Positions 1-6,654 of a stretch of 51,729 bases of DNA are shown in pieces. The notes under the pieces were generated by a model. The model saw only the letters and a list, made by a program, of their open reading frames with translations. It was not told where the DNA came from and searched no databases. The stretch is from positions 1-51,729 of the forward strand of contig NZ_QWLB01000025.1 of assembly GCF_003574355.1 (NCBI RefSeq), read 5' to 3'. The first letter of the stretch is position 1. Every line of letters starts with the position of its first letter. The stretch is from Meiothermus granaticius NBRC 107808. GTDB taxonomy: Bacteria > Deinococcota > Deinococci > Deinococcales > Thermaceae. A program made the translations under genes and the position numbers.

Positions 1-444
1 CCCCTACCCGCTAACCCACCCCGGGCGGAGCCTGCCGACACCGACTACGACCCCACCAACCCACTGATTCAGGTGGTGCTCAAGTACCTGGGGCTGCCCT
101 ATGTGTATGGCTCGAGCTCCGATCTAGCGGTGGACTGTTCGGCTTTTGTACAGAAGATCTATGCCGATCTGGGCATCAAAATTCCTCGTACCAGCCGTGA
201 TCAGTGGGCCAACCTGACCACCGTGCAGGGGGCTTTGCACCAAGGCGATCTGGTGTTTTTCAGCTTTGGGGGCAGCCAGGTAGACCATGTGGGCATCTAC
301 CTCGGTCGAGGCGTATTCGCTCACGCCAACAGCTACGGCAGCCGGGTGGTGATCGAGAGCCTGGATAGCCCCTACTACAAAAAGGTCTACCGGGGGGCCA
401 AGCGGATTGAGCTGAGCAGCGCCGGAACCCCGGCCTCGCCCTAG
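1..444 (+). CDS. NlpC/P60 (C40) cell-wall peptidase, 3' part
   Basis: The reading frame is open from the first base, so the gene begins upstream and only about 147 C-terminal residues are seen. The NlpC/P60 fold is recognised by the catalytic cysteine in DCSAFVQ, the histidine in DHVGIYLG and a third polar residue (His) in FAHANSYG. The family cleaves D-glutamyl-meso-DAP-type bonds in peptidoglycan stem peptides outside the membrane. The short Pro-rich stretch ahead of the domain looks like a linker from a missing N-terminal part (signal peptide, SH3 or LysM domain would be usual). It converges with the downstream YihY gene, with 12 bp between stop codons. Confidence 0.88.
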   Translation, partial: PLPANPPRAEPADTDYDPTNPLIQVVLKYLGLPYVYGSSSDLAVDCSAFVQKIYADLGIKIPRTSRDQWANLTTVQGALHQGDLVFFSFGGSQVDHVGIYLGRGVFAHANSYGSRVVIESLDSPYYKKVYRGAKRIELSSAGTPASP

Positions 445-456
445 AGGCCGCCTACT

Positions 457-1296
457 TTAGGCCCTCGAGCCCATGGCAACTGCCCGGTTCTTAGGGCTCA
501 TGGCAGCGGCAAACAACGCCCCGATCAAAAAGGCCAGCGAGGAAAACTGCAGCCAGAGCAACAACACCGCCAGGCTGGCCAACGGCCCAAACACGGTCTG
601 AAAAGAGACCAGGCGCAAGTAGACCCCAAACCCAACCTGCACCCCGCCAAACAACACCCCTCCGATCACCGCCCCCCAGACCGCCGCCCCCCAACCCGGC
701 CTCCGATTGGGCAGAAGCTGGTACAAAAGCACAAAGGCTGGAATGGGCAGCAGAAAGTTGACAACCGCCCGCAGCGGGGCCTCGAGGGTGGCCAGCACCG
801 GGATAAAGCGCGCAATCACCCCCAGCACCTGCGACCCCAGGGTGAAGAGCACAAATACCCCACCGATGGCCAAAATCACCCCTCCCGCGCGTAGGCGGGC
901 CTTCCAGTCCAGCAACGGAGCCTCGGGATCAAACACCTGGCCCATGGCCAGGGATACCGCGCTCAAGCTGCCCGAGATCCCCCACAGCAAACCCAAGACC
1001 CCCGCCAGCCCGATGACGGGGGCGGAGGTGGCAAGGGTGGAAAAGAGCCCACCCACCGTACCCCCCACCCCAGAAGTGGCCAGGGTCTGGGTGGCGTACT
1101 CGAGCACCGTGGCTTCGAGCTCCACCGCGAAGGGGGCCCGCAGCCGAACCAAATACCCCAGCCCCGCAGCCGTCAGCAGCAGCAGGGGAAAAATACTGAA
1201 GAAGGCATAATAGGCCAGGGCCGCCGCTCGCAGCGAGACCTCTCGTTCACCGAAGGCTTGGGCGAGCCAGCTCAATCGCTTGCGCCAAGGGTTCAT
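457..1296 (-). CDS. YihY/BrkB family integral membrane protein (copy 1)
   Basis: A 279-residue polytopic membrane protein of the YihY/UPF0761 family. The conserved N-terminal signature AALAYYAFFSIFPLLLL is at about residues 24-40 and is followed by several long hydrophobic segments. The frame extends farther upstream, but that part lies antisense over the zinc-ribbon gene, so I place the start at the ATG at 1296 (MNPWRKRLSW), which gives the usual family length. Function is not settled; the old label of RNase BN is not supported by these sequence features. A second paralogue lies at 34956-35840. The C-terminus ends in a few basic residues. Confidence 0.85.
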   Translation of the reverse strand: MNPWRKRLSWLAQAFGEREVSLRAAALAYYAFFSIFPLLLLTAAGLGYLVRLRAPFAVELEATVLEYATQTLATSGVGGTVGGLFSTLATSAPVIGLAGVLGLLWGISGSLSAVSLAMGQVFDPEAPLLDWKARLRAGGVILAIGGVFVLFTLGSQVLGVIARFIPVLATLEAPLRAVVNFLLPIPAFVLLYQLLPNRRPGWGAAVWGAVIGGVLFGGVQVGFGVYLRLVSFQTVFGPLASLAVLLLWLQFSSLAFLIGALFAAAMSPKNRAVAMGSRA

Positions 1297-1384
1297 CCGG
1301 CAATCCTGGCATACCCACGTAGCTAGAGGGGTTAGCCATGCCACACTGTGTTCGCAGGTTTTGAGGGTGAAACCCAGCTCAGCC

Positions 1385-2122
1385 TTACTCCCCTTTCCAG
1401 AGAATCCGCCCACAGCTCGGGCAGCGCACGATTTTGTTCCCACCAAACACCTGCTGGGCCACGTGCATGGGAAGCTGCACATTGCAGGCCGTGCAGCGGT
1501 AGCCCGCCCCGGCCTTGGCCATCCGGGCCAGCCCCGTCCCGCGCCGGGCTCGGCGAATGCTCTCGTACTCCCGCACGATGTTGGCCGGGATGCGGGACGC
1601 CAAAGCATCCCGCTCGCGCTTTTTCTCCTGATAGGTGGCCTCTAATTCCGCGATGCGGTCGCGGTTGGCCGCCTCCATGGCCTCGAGCTTAGGACGCGCC
1701 TCCTCAACCTTAGCCCGCACCCCCTCGATCTCCCCCTCGAGCTTGTCCATCTGCTCCATCAAGGGCATGATCTCGCCCTCGATTTTTTTCTTCTCGTTGC
1801 CCTCGAGCTCCTCAATGCGGTCCTCGAGCTGGCGCATCTGCTCGCCGTACTGGGTTTGCTCTTTGGCGCTGGAAGCCCCCATCTGGGCTTGCTTGGCCCG
1901 GTCATACTTGCCCTTGAGGTCTTGTAGCTCGAGATCGGCCCGGTGATACACCACCCGCACCTCGCGCAGCCGGTCTTGTAGGTCCGCCAATTGATGTTCT
2001 AAAGTGCCAAACTCTTCGCGTGCGGCAGAGAGCTCGCTAGGAATCAACCCTTGCTCTTCACGAATCCGATCCAGCTCGAGGTCCTTATCCTGTAGATGAT
2101 TCAACTGGGCCAGAGGGTCCAT
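1385..2122 (-). CDS. Zinc-ribbon coiled-coil protein (C4-type, DUF164-like)
   Basis: A 245-residue protein. Residues about 1-190 are Glu/Lys/Arg-rich heptads expected to form a long antiparallel coiled coil. The C-terminus carries a zinc ribbon with two CxxC knuckles (CTAC and CPSC). This matches the bacterial C4-type zinc-ribbon family, proposed to bind nucleic acid and often annotated as a putative nucleic-acid-binding protein. It is the last gene of a minus-strand run after rhodanese and MBL genes. An AGTCTA (minus-strand TAGACT) lies 9 nt ahead of the ATG and may be a near-leaderless promoter. Its 3' end lies beyond the trimmed start of the YihY gene, leaving a gap of about 90 bp. Confidence 0.85.
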   Translation of the reverse strand: MDPLAQLNHLQDKDLELDRIREEQGLIPSELSAAREEFGTLEHQLADLQDRLREVRVVYHRADLELQDLKGKYDRAKQAQMGASSAKEQTQYGEQMRQLEDRIEELEGNEKKKIEGEIMPLMEQMDKLEGEIEGVRAKVEEARPKLEAMEAANRDRIAELEATYQEKKRERDALASRIPANIVREYESIRRARRGTGLARMAKAGAGYRCTACNVQLPMHVAQQVFGGNKIVRCPSCGRILWKGE

Positions 2123-2131
2123 TCCAAACCC

Positions 2132-2137
2132 AGTCTA
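2132..2137 (-). promoter_or_regulatory. -10 box (TAGACT) of zinc-ribbon gene
   Basis: Minus-strand TAGACT ends 9 nt before the ATG at 2122, slightly farther than the 6-8 nt seen at other leaderless starts here. No clear -35 element. Confidence 0.4.
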
Positions 2138-2172
2138 AGCCAGAGGCGTCTGCAGACGCAAACCAGAAGCGC

Positions 2173-2787
2173 TCAGGGGCGCAGGTAGGGGTTGTGCTCG
2201 AGCTCGTAAGCGATGGTCGTGGGGGGACCATGACCGGGGTACACCTCCGTCTCGGGCGGCAACTGGGCCAGCGCCTGCAAGGAGCGGAACAGGGCTTGAG
2301 GGTCGGCCCCAGGCAGGTCATAGCGCCCGATGCCCCCCCGGAACAGCACATCCCCCGAGACCAGCTTGCCCCCCGCATAGAATGCCACATGGCCTGGGCT
2401 GTGACCGGGAACCCAGAGCACCTCGAGGCCCAGCCCAAAGTCCAGCCGCTCCCCCGGTTGCAGCCCCAAGGTGGGCTCGGGGGGCCTGGGGAGGGTCAGG
2501 CCAAAACGGGCCGCCGCTTGGGGGGCCCCGCGGTAGAGCGGGAGGTCCTTGGGGTGCAGATACACCGGCAGCTTCAGGGCCTCAACCAGCCCCGCCACCG
2601 CACCGACATGGTCGAAATGGGCGTGGGTCAGCAGGATGGCCTCAGGCTGAAGCCCCACCCGCTCCACCTCTTTCAAAATGCGCCCCACCTCGTCGCCGGG
2701 GTCCACAATAACCCCCCGCGATCCCTCTCCAACCCACAGGTATGCGTTTTCCTGCAGGGGGCCGAGGGTTAGGGAATAGACCTGCAT
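2173..2787 (-). CDS. MBL-fold metallo-hydrolase (glyoxalase II-like)
   Basis: A 204-residue single-domain metallo-beta-lactamase-fold enzyme. The HxHxDH signature is visible as THAHFDHVG at about residues 55-63. Later metal ligands are GHSPGH, the Asp of VSGDVLF and the His of YPGHGPPT. The layout resembles glyoxalase II/YcbL-type hydrolases, which cleave thioesters such as S-lactoylglutathione; the true substrate cannot be read from sequence. It lies 19 bp downstream of the rhodanese gene in the same direction, so both probably share a transcript. The pairing of MBL hydrolase and rhodanese suggests sulfur or persulfide chemistry (inference). GGAGG lies about 10 nt before the ATG. Confidence 0.88.
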   Translation of the reverse strand: MQVYSLTLGPLQENAYLWVGEGSRGVIVDPGDEVGRILKEVERVGLQPEAILLTHAHFDHVGAVAGLVEALKLPVYLHPKDLPLYRGAPQAAARFGLTLPRPPEPTLGLQPGERLDFGLGLEVLWVPGHSPGHVAFYAGGKLVSGDVLFRGGIGRYDLPGADPQALFRSLQALAQLPPETEVYPGHGPPTTIAYELEHNPYLRP

Positions 2788-2806
2788 GCGGAAATCGCCT
2801 CCAGGC

Positions 2807-3484
2807 CTAGCGCTCGAGCGGAAGGTCCCCCTCGGCCTCCCACTCCAGCATGCTACCCAGGTAATTTTTGGCCCGTACCCCTTGCTCCCGTAACAGCCAA
2901 AAGGCTAGGGCGCTGCGCGCCCCACTGCGGCAGTGAAGCCCCACCGCTTGGCCCGATTGCAACCCCAGCTCCCCTGCATTATCGGCCCGAAAGTGCGAGA
3001 GTGGAACGTTCTTGGCACCAGGAATACGCCCCGAGGCAAATTCATGGGGTTCGCGCACATCCAGCAGGACGGACTCCCCCAGCACTTCGTCTGCGGTGAG
3101 CAAAATCTCGCGGTTTAGCTCGCCCCACGGAGCGGTGGGGACGGGGTGGCTGGGTGCTTGCTCGGTGGCCTGAGGCTCCCACCCCTGGGGCCAGAGGCGC
3201 ACCTCGAGCCCCCCCAAAGCCAGCATGAAGGCGGTTTTGCTCAAGCGGGTGGTAAGCCCGCTGTCGTAGACCACCACCGGCCGCCCTGGGCTGGCCCCGA
3301 TGCGACCGTTGAGCTCGGCCAGGCTTTGCTGGAGCCCTTGGAGTTCCTCCGCGCTGCGCAACCGGGCGCGAAAGCTCGAGAGATCCACATTGAGCGCACC
3401 GGGCAGGTGGCCCGAGGCGTATTCCCCAGGTGAGCGGGTGTCAATCAGCAGGACCTGGGTAGGGGGGGCATCGCGAAGGATCAC
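2807..3484 (-). CDS. Tandem-domain rhodanese (sulfurtransferase)
   Basis: A 225-residue protein with two rhodanese domains. The N-terminal domain (about 1-115, DTRSPGEYASGHLPGA) has no active-site cysteine: the loop reads YDSGLTTR. The C-terminal domain (about 125-225, DVREPHEFASGRIPGA) has the persulfide cysteine in HCRSGARS. This is the usual thiosulfate/3-mercaptopyruvate sulfurtransferase plan. I chose the GTG at 3484 rather than the far upstream ATG because a minus-strand TACAAT box ends 7 nt before it, as expected for a leaderless mRNA, and because the upstream 51 codons match nothing recognisable. First gene of the rhodanese-MBL run. Confidence 0.85.
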   Translation of the reverse strand: MILRDAPPTQVLLIDTRSPGEYASGHLPGALNVDLSSFRARLRSAEELQGLQQSLAELNGRIGASPGRPVVVYDSGLTTRLSKTAFMLALGGLEVRLWPQGWEPQATEQAPSHPVPTAPWGELNREILLTADEVLGESVLLDVREPHEFASGRIPGAKNVPLSHFRADNAGELGLQSGQAVGLHCRSGARSALAFWLLREQGVRAKNYLGSMLEWEAEGDLPLER

Positions 3485-3491
3485 GAGCGCG

Positions 3492-3497
3492 ATTGTA
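3492..3497 (-). promoter_or_regulatory. -10 box (TACAAT) of leaderless rhodanese gene
   Basis: Minus-strand TACAAT ends 7 nt before the GTG at 3484. Transcription would start at or next to the start codon. The -35 region is weak. Confidence 0.65.
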
Positions 3498-3707
3498 GAG
3501 CAGTTTCTATGTCCCAAAGGTGCTACGGCCCATAAACCCCCCGGGGAAACCATGGGGATCGGGCTCTGCCCTGCCCCGCTGTGGGGCGCTTGACCGGCCC
3601 GCCCCCCGCCAAGATGGGGATAAGCTGAGAGTTTCATGACCCGGAGTGTTTCACGCCGAGCGGTTTTGAACCCTTATCCCAAGCCAATTTCAGCCCGATC
3701 CCCTGGC

Positions 3708-3761
3708 TTATCCACAAAGTTATCCACAGATGACCCCTAGTTATCCACAGGGTTATCCACA
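3708..3761 (+). promoter_or_regulatory. Cluster of four consensus DnaA boxes
   Basis: Four perfect TTATCCACA nonamers, all in the same orientation, at 3708-3716, 3720-3728, 3741-3749 and 3753-3761. Start-to-start spacings are 12, 21 and 12 bp. A weaker TTATCCCAA lies at 3674-3682. They fill the roughly 300-bp gap between the rhodanese start and the ubiA stop, which holds no gene. TTATCCACA is the classical DnaA site. No dnaA or dnaN gene is in the window, so this may be a DnaA-titration or control locus (as datA/DARS or the DnaA-box clusters of Bacillus) or an origin displaced from dnaA. Confidence 0.85.
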
Positions 3762-3781
3762 GGCCCCGGTTGCGGGTGTGG

Positions 3782-4639
3782 CTAAAGCAGGGTCTCGAGC
3801 GCGATGATCGCCAGCATGCCCAGGCTCACCACCACATTGGCCTGAAAGAAGGCCTGATCCACTTTGGAAAGGTCGTTGGGCTTGACCAGGTGGTGCTCAT
3901 ACCAGAGCACCCCCCCCACGAACAGCAGGCCCAGGTAGTACACCCAGCCCAACCCCTCGAGCCACCCCGTCAGGGCAAAAAATCCAAAGGTCAGGGCATG
4001 ACAGGCCCGGGCAATGCGCAGCGCGGTGGGAATCCCAAACCGCGCAGGCACGCTATACACCCGATTTTTACGGTCGAAATCGTAGTCTTGCAGGGCGTAG
4101 AGGATGTCAAATCCCGCCAACCAGAACAATGCCCCCGCCCAAAAGGCGAACACGGCAGGGGAAAACGCACCGGTCACCGCAATCCACCCACCGGCGGTCG
4201 CGGCTCCCACGGTGAGGCCCATCCACCAGTGGCACAGCCAGGTAAAGCGCTTAGTGTAGCTGTAGCCCACCAGGAAAAACACCGCCACCGGCAACAACCG
4301 GGCCGTGAGCGGATTGAGCTTGAACGCAGCCAGACCCAAGCAGACCAGCCCCACCCCCGCCAGGACCAAAACCTCCTTGGGCTTCACCACCCCCCTTGGC
4401 AGGTGCCGTCCGGCGGTGCGCGGATTGCGGGCATCAATCTGTTGGTCAATCAGCCGGTTGAGGGCCATCGCTGCGGTGCGGGCGCCCACCATGGCCACCG
4501 TAACCCACAGAAACACGTTCCAGCCAGGCCAGCCTCGAGCGGCCAGCAACATCCCTCCATACGCAAAGGGCAGGGCGAAGAGGGTATGCTCGAAGCGCAC
4601 CAGATCCAGGTAGGTTTTGAGTCGGCTCGAGGTCTGCAC
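3782..4639 (-). CDS. UbiA-family prenyltransferase (menaquinone pathway)
   Basis: A 285-residue membrane prenyltransferase with about eight hydrophobic segments. The first Asp-rich motif NRLIDQQIDARNPRTAGR (NxxxDxxxD) is near residues 60-78. The second is DYDFDRKNR near 165-175. These bind the Mg-prenyl diphosphate. It resembles the 4-hydroxybenzoate polyprenyltransferase-like enzymes (UbiA/MqnP) that prenylate the aromatic precursor. Thermaceae make menaquinone by the futalosine route, so MqnP is the likeliest role (inference). GTG start at 4639 with GGAAGGA just upstream. Its 3' end abuts the DnaA-box cluster. Confidence 0.87.
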   Translation of the reverse strand: MQTSSRLKTYLDLVRFEHTLFALPFAYGGMLLAARGWPGWNVFLWVTVAMVGARTAAMALNRLIDQQIDARNPRTAGRHLPRGVVKPKEVLVLAGVGLVCLGLAAFKLNPLTARLLPVAVFFLVGYSYTKRFTWLCHWWMGLTVGAATAGGWIAVTGAFSPAVFAFWAGALFWLAGFDILYALQDYDFDRKNRVYSVPARFGIPTALRIARACHALTFGFFALTGWLEGLGWVYYLGLLFVGGVLWYEHHLVKPNDLSKVDQAFFQANVVVSLGMLAIIALETLL

Positions 4640-4710
4640 GGTATTCCTTCCCTGGACAATTTACCGGTTCTCCCAAGGCCAGACTGTGGGAGCAGGAGCC
4701 ACCCAGTCCT

Positions 4711-6228
4711 CTAGGCAGGCGGCTCGGCATCTACAAATAGGGTTTTACCCCCGGTATAGAGCACCTGTCCCGGTGCAGCCTTGCGGGGCCGCCAGACGTG
4801 TTTTTTGGCGGTGTAATCTACCGGCACGTTTTTCTCGCCCCTGGCCCTGGAATGGTAAGCCGCCAGCTGCGCCGCATAGAGCAGGTCGGGCAGGGCGGCG
4901 GGCTGCCCCTGGGTGCGCAGGATCACGTGCGAGCCGGGGAGGCCCTGGGCATGAAACCACAGGTCTTCGGAATGGGCCATGCGGGTCAGGAGGTCATTTT
5001 CCTTGCTGCTGCGGCCCACCCAGACCTCAAACCCTCCTGGGCTCTGGAAGCGCAGCCCGGTCTGGGGGCCTTTCTCGCGGAGCTTGCGGCTCTCGGCACG
5101 GAGCTCGTCCCTCGAGAGCCCTTCCACCCGCTTGAGCTCGGCCTCCAGGGCCCCGATCTGGGCCTCGGTCTGGGGGAAGAGTTCCAGGGCCTTTTCGGCG
5201 TTGGCCTCCAGGCGCTTGGCCCGCTCGTAGAATTTGCGGGCGTTCTGGATGGGCGAGAGCCCCTTCTCCAGCGGAATTTCTACCGGCTGGCCGGAGAAGT
5301 CCTGGAGCCGCGCCACGGTTCCCGGCGGAATTTGCGGGCCATAGGCCATCAGGAGGTCGCCCCACTCGCGCAGCCGTGTCGCTTCCTCCAGCCGCTCGAG
5401 GGCCCGATGGTAGTCCTGTAAACGGGCTTGCAGGGTTTTGATCTGCCGCTCGAGCGCCTCGCGCAGGGGCTTGCGCAGGGCCTCGGCCTCCTCCTGCTCC
5501 CAGTTTGCCCGCAGTGCTGCCGAGAGCGGGGTGCGCCCCTGGGGCTGTTCCACCAGGCTGTGGATAACCCTGTGGATAAGCGGCAGATGCTCGGCGGTCA
5601 GCACTGTCTGTGGGCTGAGCTGGGCGCGGCGCAGCAGTTCGGCCCCCAGTTCCTTGCCCACCCCGTCCAGGTGTTTGAGAAACTGGGCGAAGGTCTGGCC
5701 CACAAAAGGGGTCAGCGCCTCCGGCTTTAGCATGCGGGGGTCGAGCTTCTGGTAGGGCGGGGGCGGGGTGTAGGGCAACCCAGGCCGCAACTCCCGGAAG
5801 CGGTTAATCGCAGGCGTGACGGGGCGGTCTATACCCAGAATCTGCCCCCCCAGGTCGCAGACCATCAGGTTGGCGTTGCGCCCGGTGAGCTCGAAGACCA
5901 GCCGGGCCGGGGCCACGTCCACAAAGCCCTTCTCCCCCTCAAACTCCAGCAGCACCACCCGGTCCAGCTTGACCTGCTGTAGCCCCACCAGCCGACCCTT
6001 GCAGCGGGCCTCGAGCAGCCGCTGGAAAGGGGTTCGGGCCTCGCCCCCCAGGCGGCCCGGCTCCACCGTCAGGATGGGGTTGGGCGGGCGGTAGCGCAGC
6101 ACCAGGTTGCCCACCCCCTCCAACAAGAGCGCTGCCGTCCCCTCGTCCGGAAAGGCCCAGCCCAGGCTACGCAGGGGCAACTGCCCCGCCAGCTCGCGCA
6201 CCACTGCATGAATCAGCAAACCTTCCAT
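4711..6228 (-). CDS. rqcH: RqcH/NFACT family ribosome quality-control protein
   Basis: A 505-residue protein of the NFACT (Rqc2/RqcH, formerly fibronectin-binding FbpA) family. The N-terminal NFACT-N region (about 1-200) is followed by a coiled-coil middle (about 245-390, with repeated Leu/Glu/Arg heptads) and a C-terminal NFACT-R domain carrying DLWFHAQGLPGSHVILR at about 420-437. RqcH binds stalled 50S-peptidyl-tRNA complexes and directs alanine tailing. A minus-strand TATACT lies at 6247-6252 as a possible -10. The coding sequence contains two tandem DnaA boxes at 5559-5579. Length is somewhat shorter than the roughly 570 residues of the Bacillus protein. Confidence 0.88.
   Translation of the reverse strand: MEGLLIHAVVRELAGQLPLRSLGWAFPDEGTAALLLEGVGNLVLRYRPPNPILTVEPGRLGGEARTPFQRLLEARCKGRLVGLQQVKLDRVVLLEFEGEKGFVDVAPARLVFELTGRNANLMVCDLGGQILGIDRPVTPAINRFRELRPGLPYTPPPPYQKLDPRMLKPEALTPFVGQTFAQFLKHLDGVGKELGAELLRRAQLSPQTVLTAEHLPLIHRVIHSLVEQPQGRTPLSAALRANWEQEEAEALRKPLREALERQIKTLQARLQDYHRALERLEEATRLREWGDLLMAYGPQIPPGTVARLQDFSGQPVEIPLEKGLSPIQNARKFYERAKRLEANAEKALELFPQTEAQIGALEAELKRVEGLSRDELRAESRKLREKGPQTGLRFQSPGGFEVWVGRSSKENDLLTRMAHSEDLWFHAQGLPGSHVILRTQGQPAALPDLLYAAQLAAYHSRARGEKNVPVDYTAKKHVWRPRKAAPGQVLYTGGKTLFVDAEPPA
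5559..5579 (-). promoter_or_regulatory. Two DnaA boxes inside rqcH
   Basis: Two perfect TTATCCACA sites on the minus strand (5571-5579 and 5559-5567), 12 bp apart. With the flanking base this 22-bp block is identical to 3741-3762 of the intergenic cluster, in inverted orientation about 1.8 kb away. It encodes LIHRVIHS in RqcH. Confidence 0.7.
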
Positions 6229-6277
6229 CCGGCCCTACCACGGCCAAGTATAGGGGTTTGGAGAGGGCCTGACCGCT

Positions 6278-6592
6278 TCAGACTTCGGAGGCTAGCCTGT
6301 TCTCGAGTACCGTTTTATACAAAAACAACAGGGCCGAAAGGGCAACGTTCTGCGTAGAGGCCGATACGTTCTGATTAACTGCGAGATCGGTTGGGTAGGC
6401 CCTTACCTCTTCTAGCCCCAACTCTCTTGGGTGTTTTCTGCCGTGGAACCTGATGAAATCGGTGATGTAATATAAATACGACTGTTCGGTACTGCGGGCT
6501 AGATGGCGAACCCTGATGGCCTCGCGCACTGAGTTTAGGAAAGGAGAGGTTTTGGGTGAGTAAAACTTCTGTGATTTATCGACGTTCGCCAC
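6278..6592 (-). pseudogene. Integron integrase (IntI) fragment, N-terminal domain only
   Basis: A 104-residue frame matching the N-terminal SAM-like core-binding domain of integron integrases. Diagnostic stretches are TEQSYLYYITDFIRFHG, KHPRELGLEEV and ASTQNVALSALLFLYK. Full IntI proteins are about 320-340 residues; the whole catalytic domain (Arg-His-Arg-Tyr) and the IntI-specific insert are missing, and the frame runs into a TGA after ENRLASEV. GTG start at 6592 with AGAGGAG about 10 nt upstream. It is divergent from the cassette gene, exactly as in a canonical integron platform. It cannot be an active recombinase as it stands. Confidence 0.85.
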
Positions 6593-6596
6593 TTCG

Positions 6597-6626
6597 GTAT
6601 AACTCCTCTTGGGAGGGTGTTATACC
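6597..6626. promoter_or_regulatory. Palindromic divergent promoter region of integron
   Basis: GGTATAAC at 6597-6604 and its perfect reverse complement GTTATACC at 6619-6626 form 8-bp arms. Each arm holds TATAAC reading outward toward one side, so it could give a -10 box for the integrase (minus strand) and for the cassette (plus strand). The intI Shine-Dalgarno lies between the arms, so an mRNA hairpin could also hide it. Confidence 0.5.
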
Positions 6627-6654
6627 GCAAGTGCGGCCTAATTACTAGTTGGGC
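6625..6654 (+). other. attI-like integron insertion site
   Basis: The core GTTGGGC at 6648-6654 fits the GTTRRRY recombination core. It is preceded by GCCTAAT at 6636-6642, which resembles the inverted core, giving the two-core simple-site layout of known attI sites. Just upstream CCGCA-ag-TGCGG (6625-6636) is a perfect short hairpin. Position between the integrase start and the first cassette is as expected. The crossover point would be after G6648. Confidence 0.7.

Noticed and set aside
3770..4714. 314-codon plus-strand frame
   Set aside because: Antisense to ubiA, low complexity in Gln/His/Pro; shadow frame.
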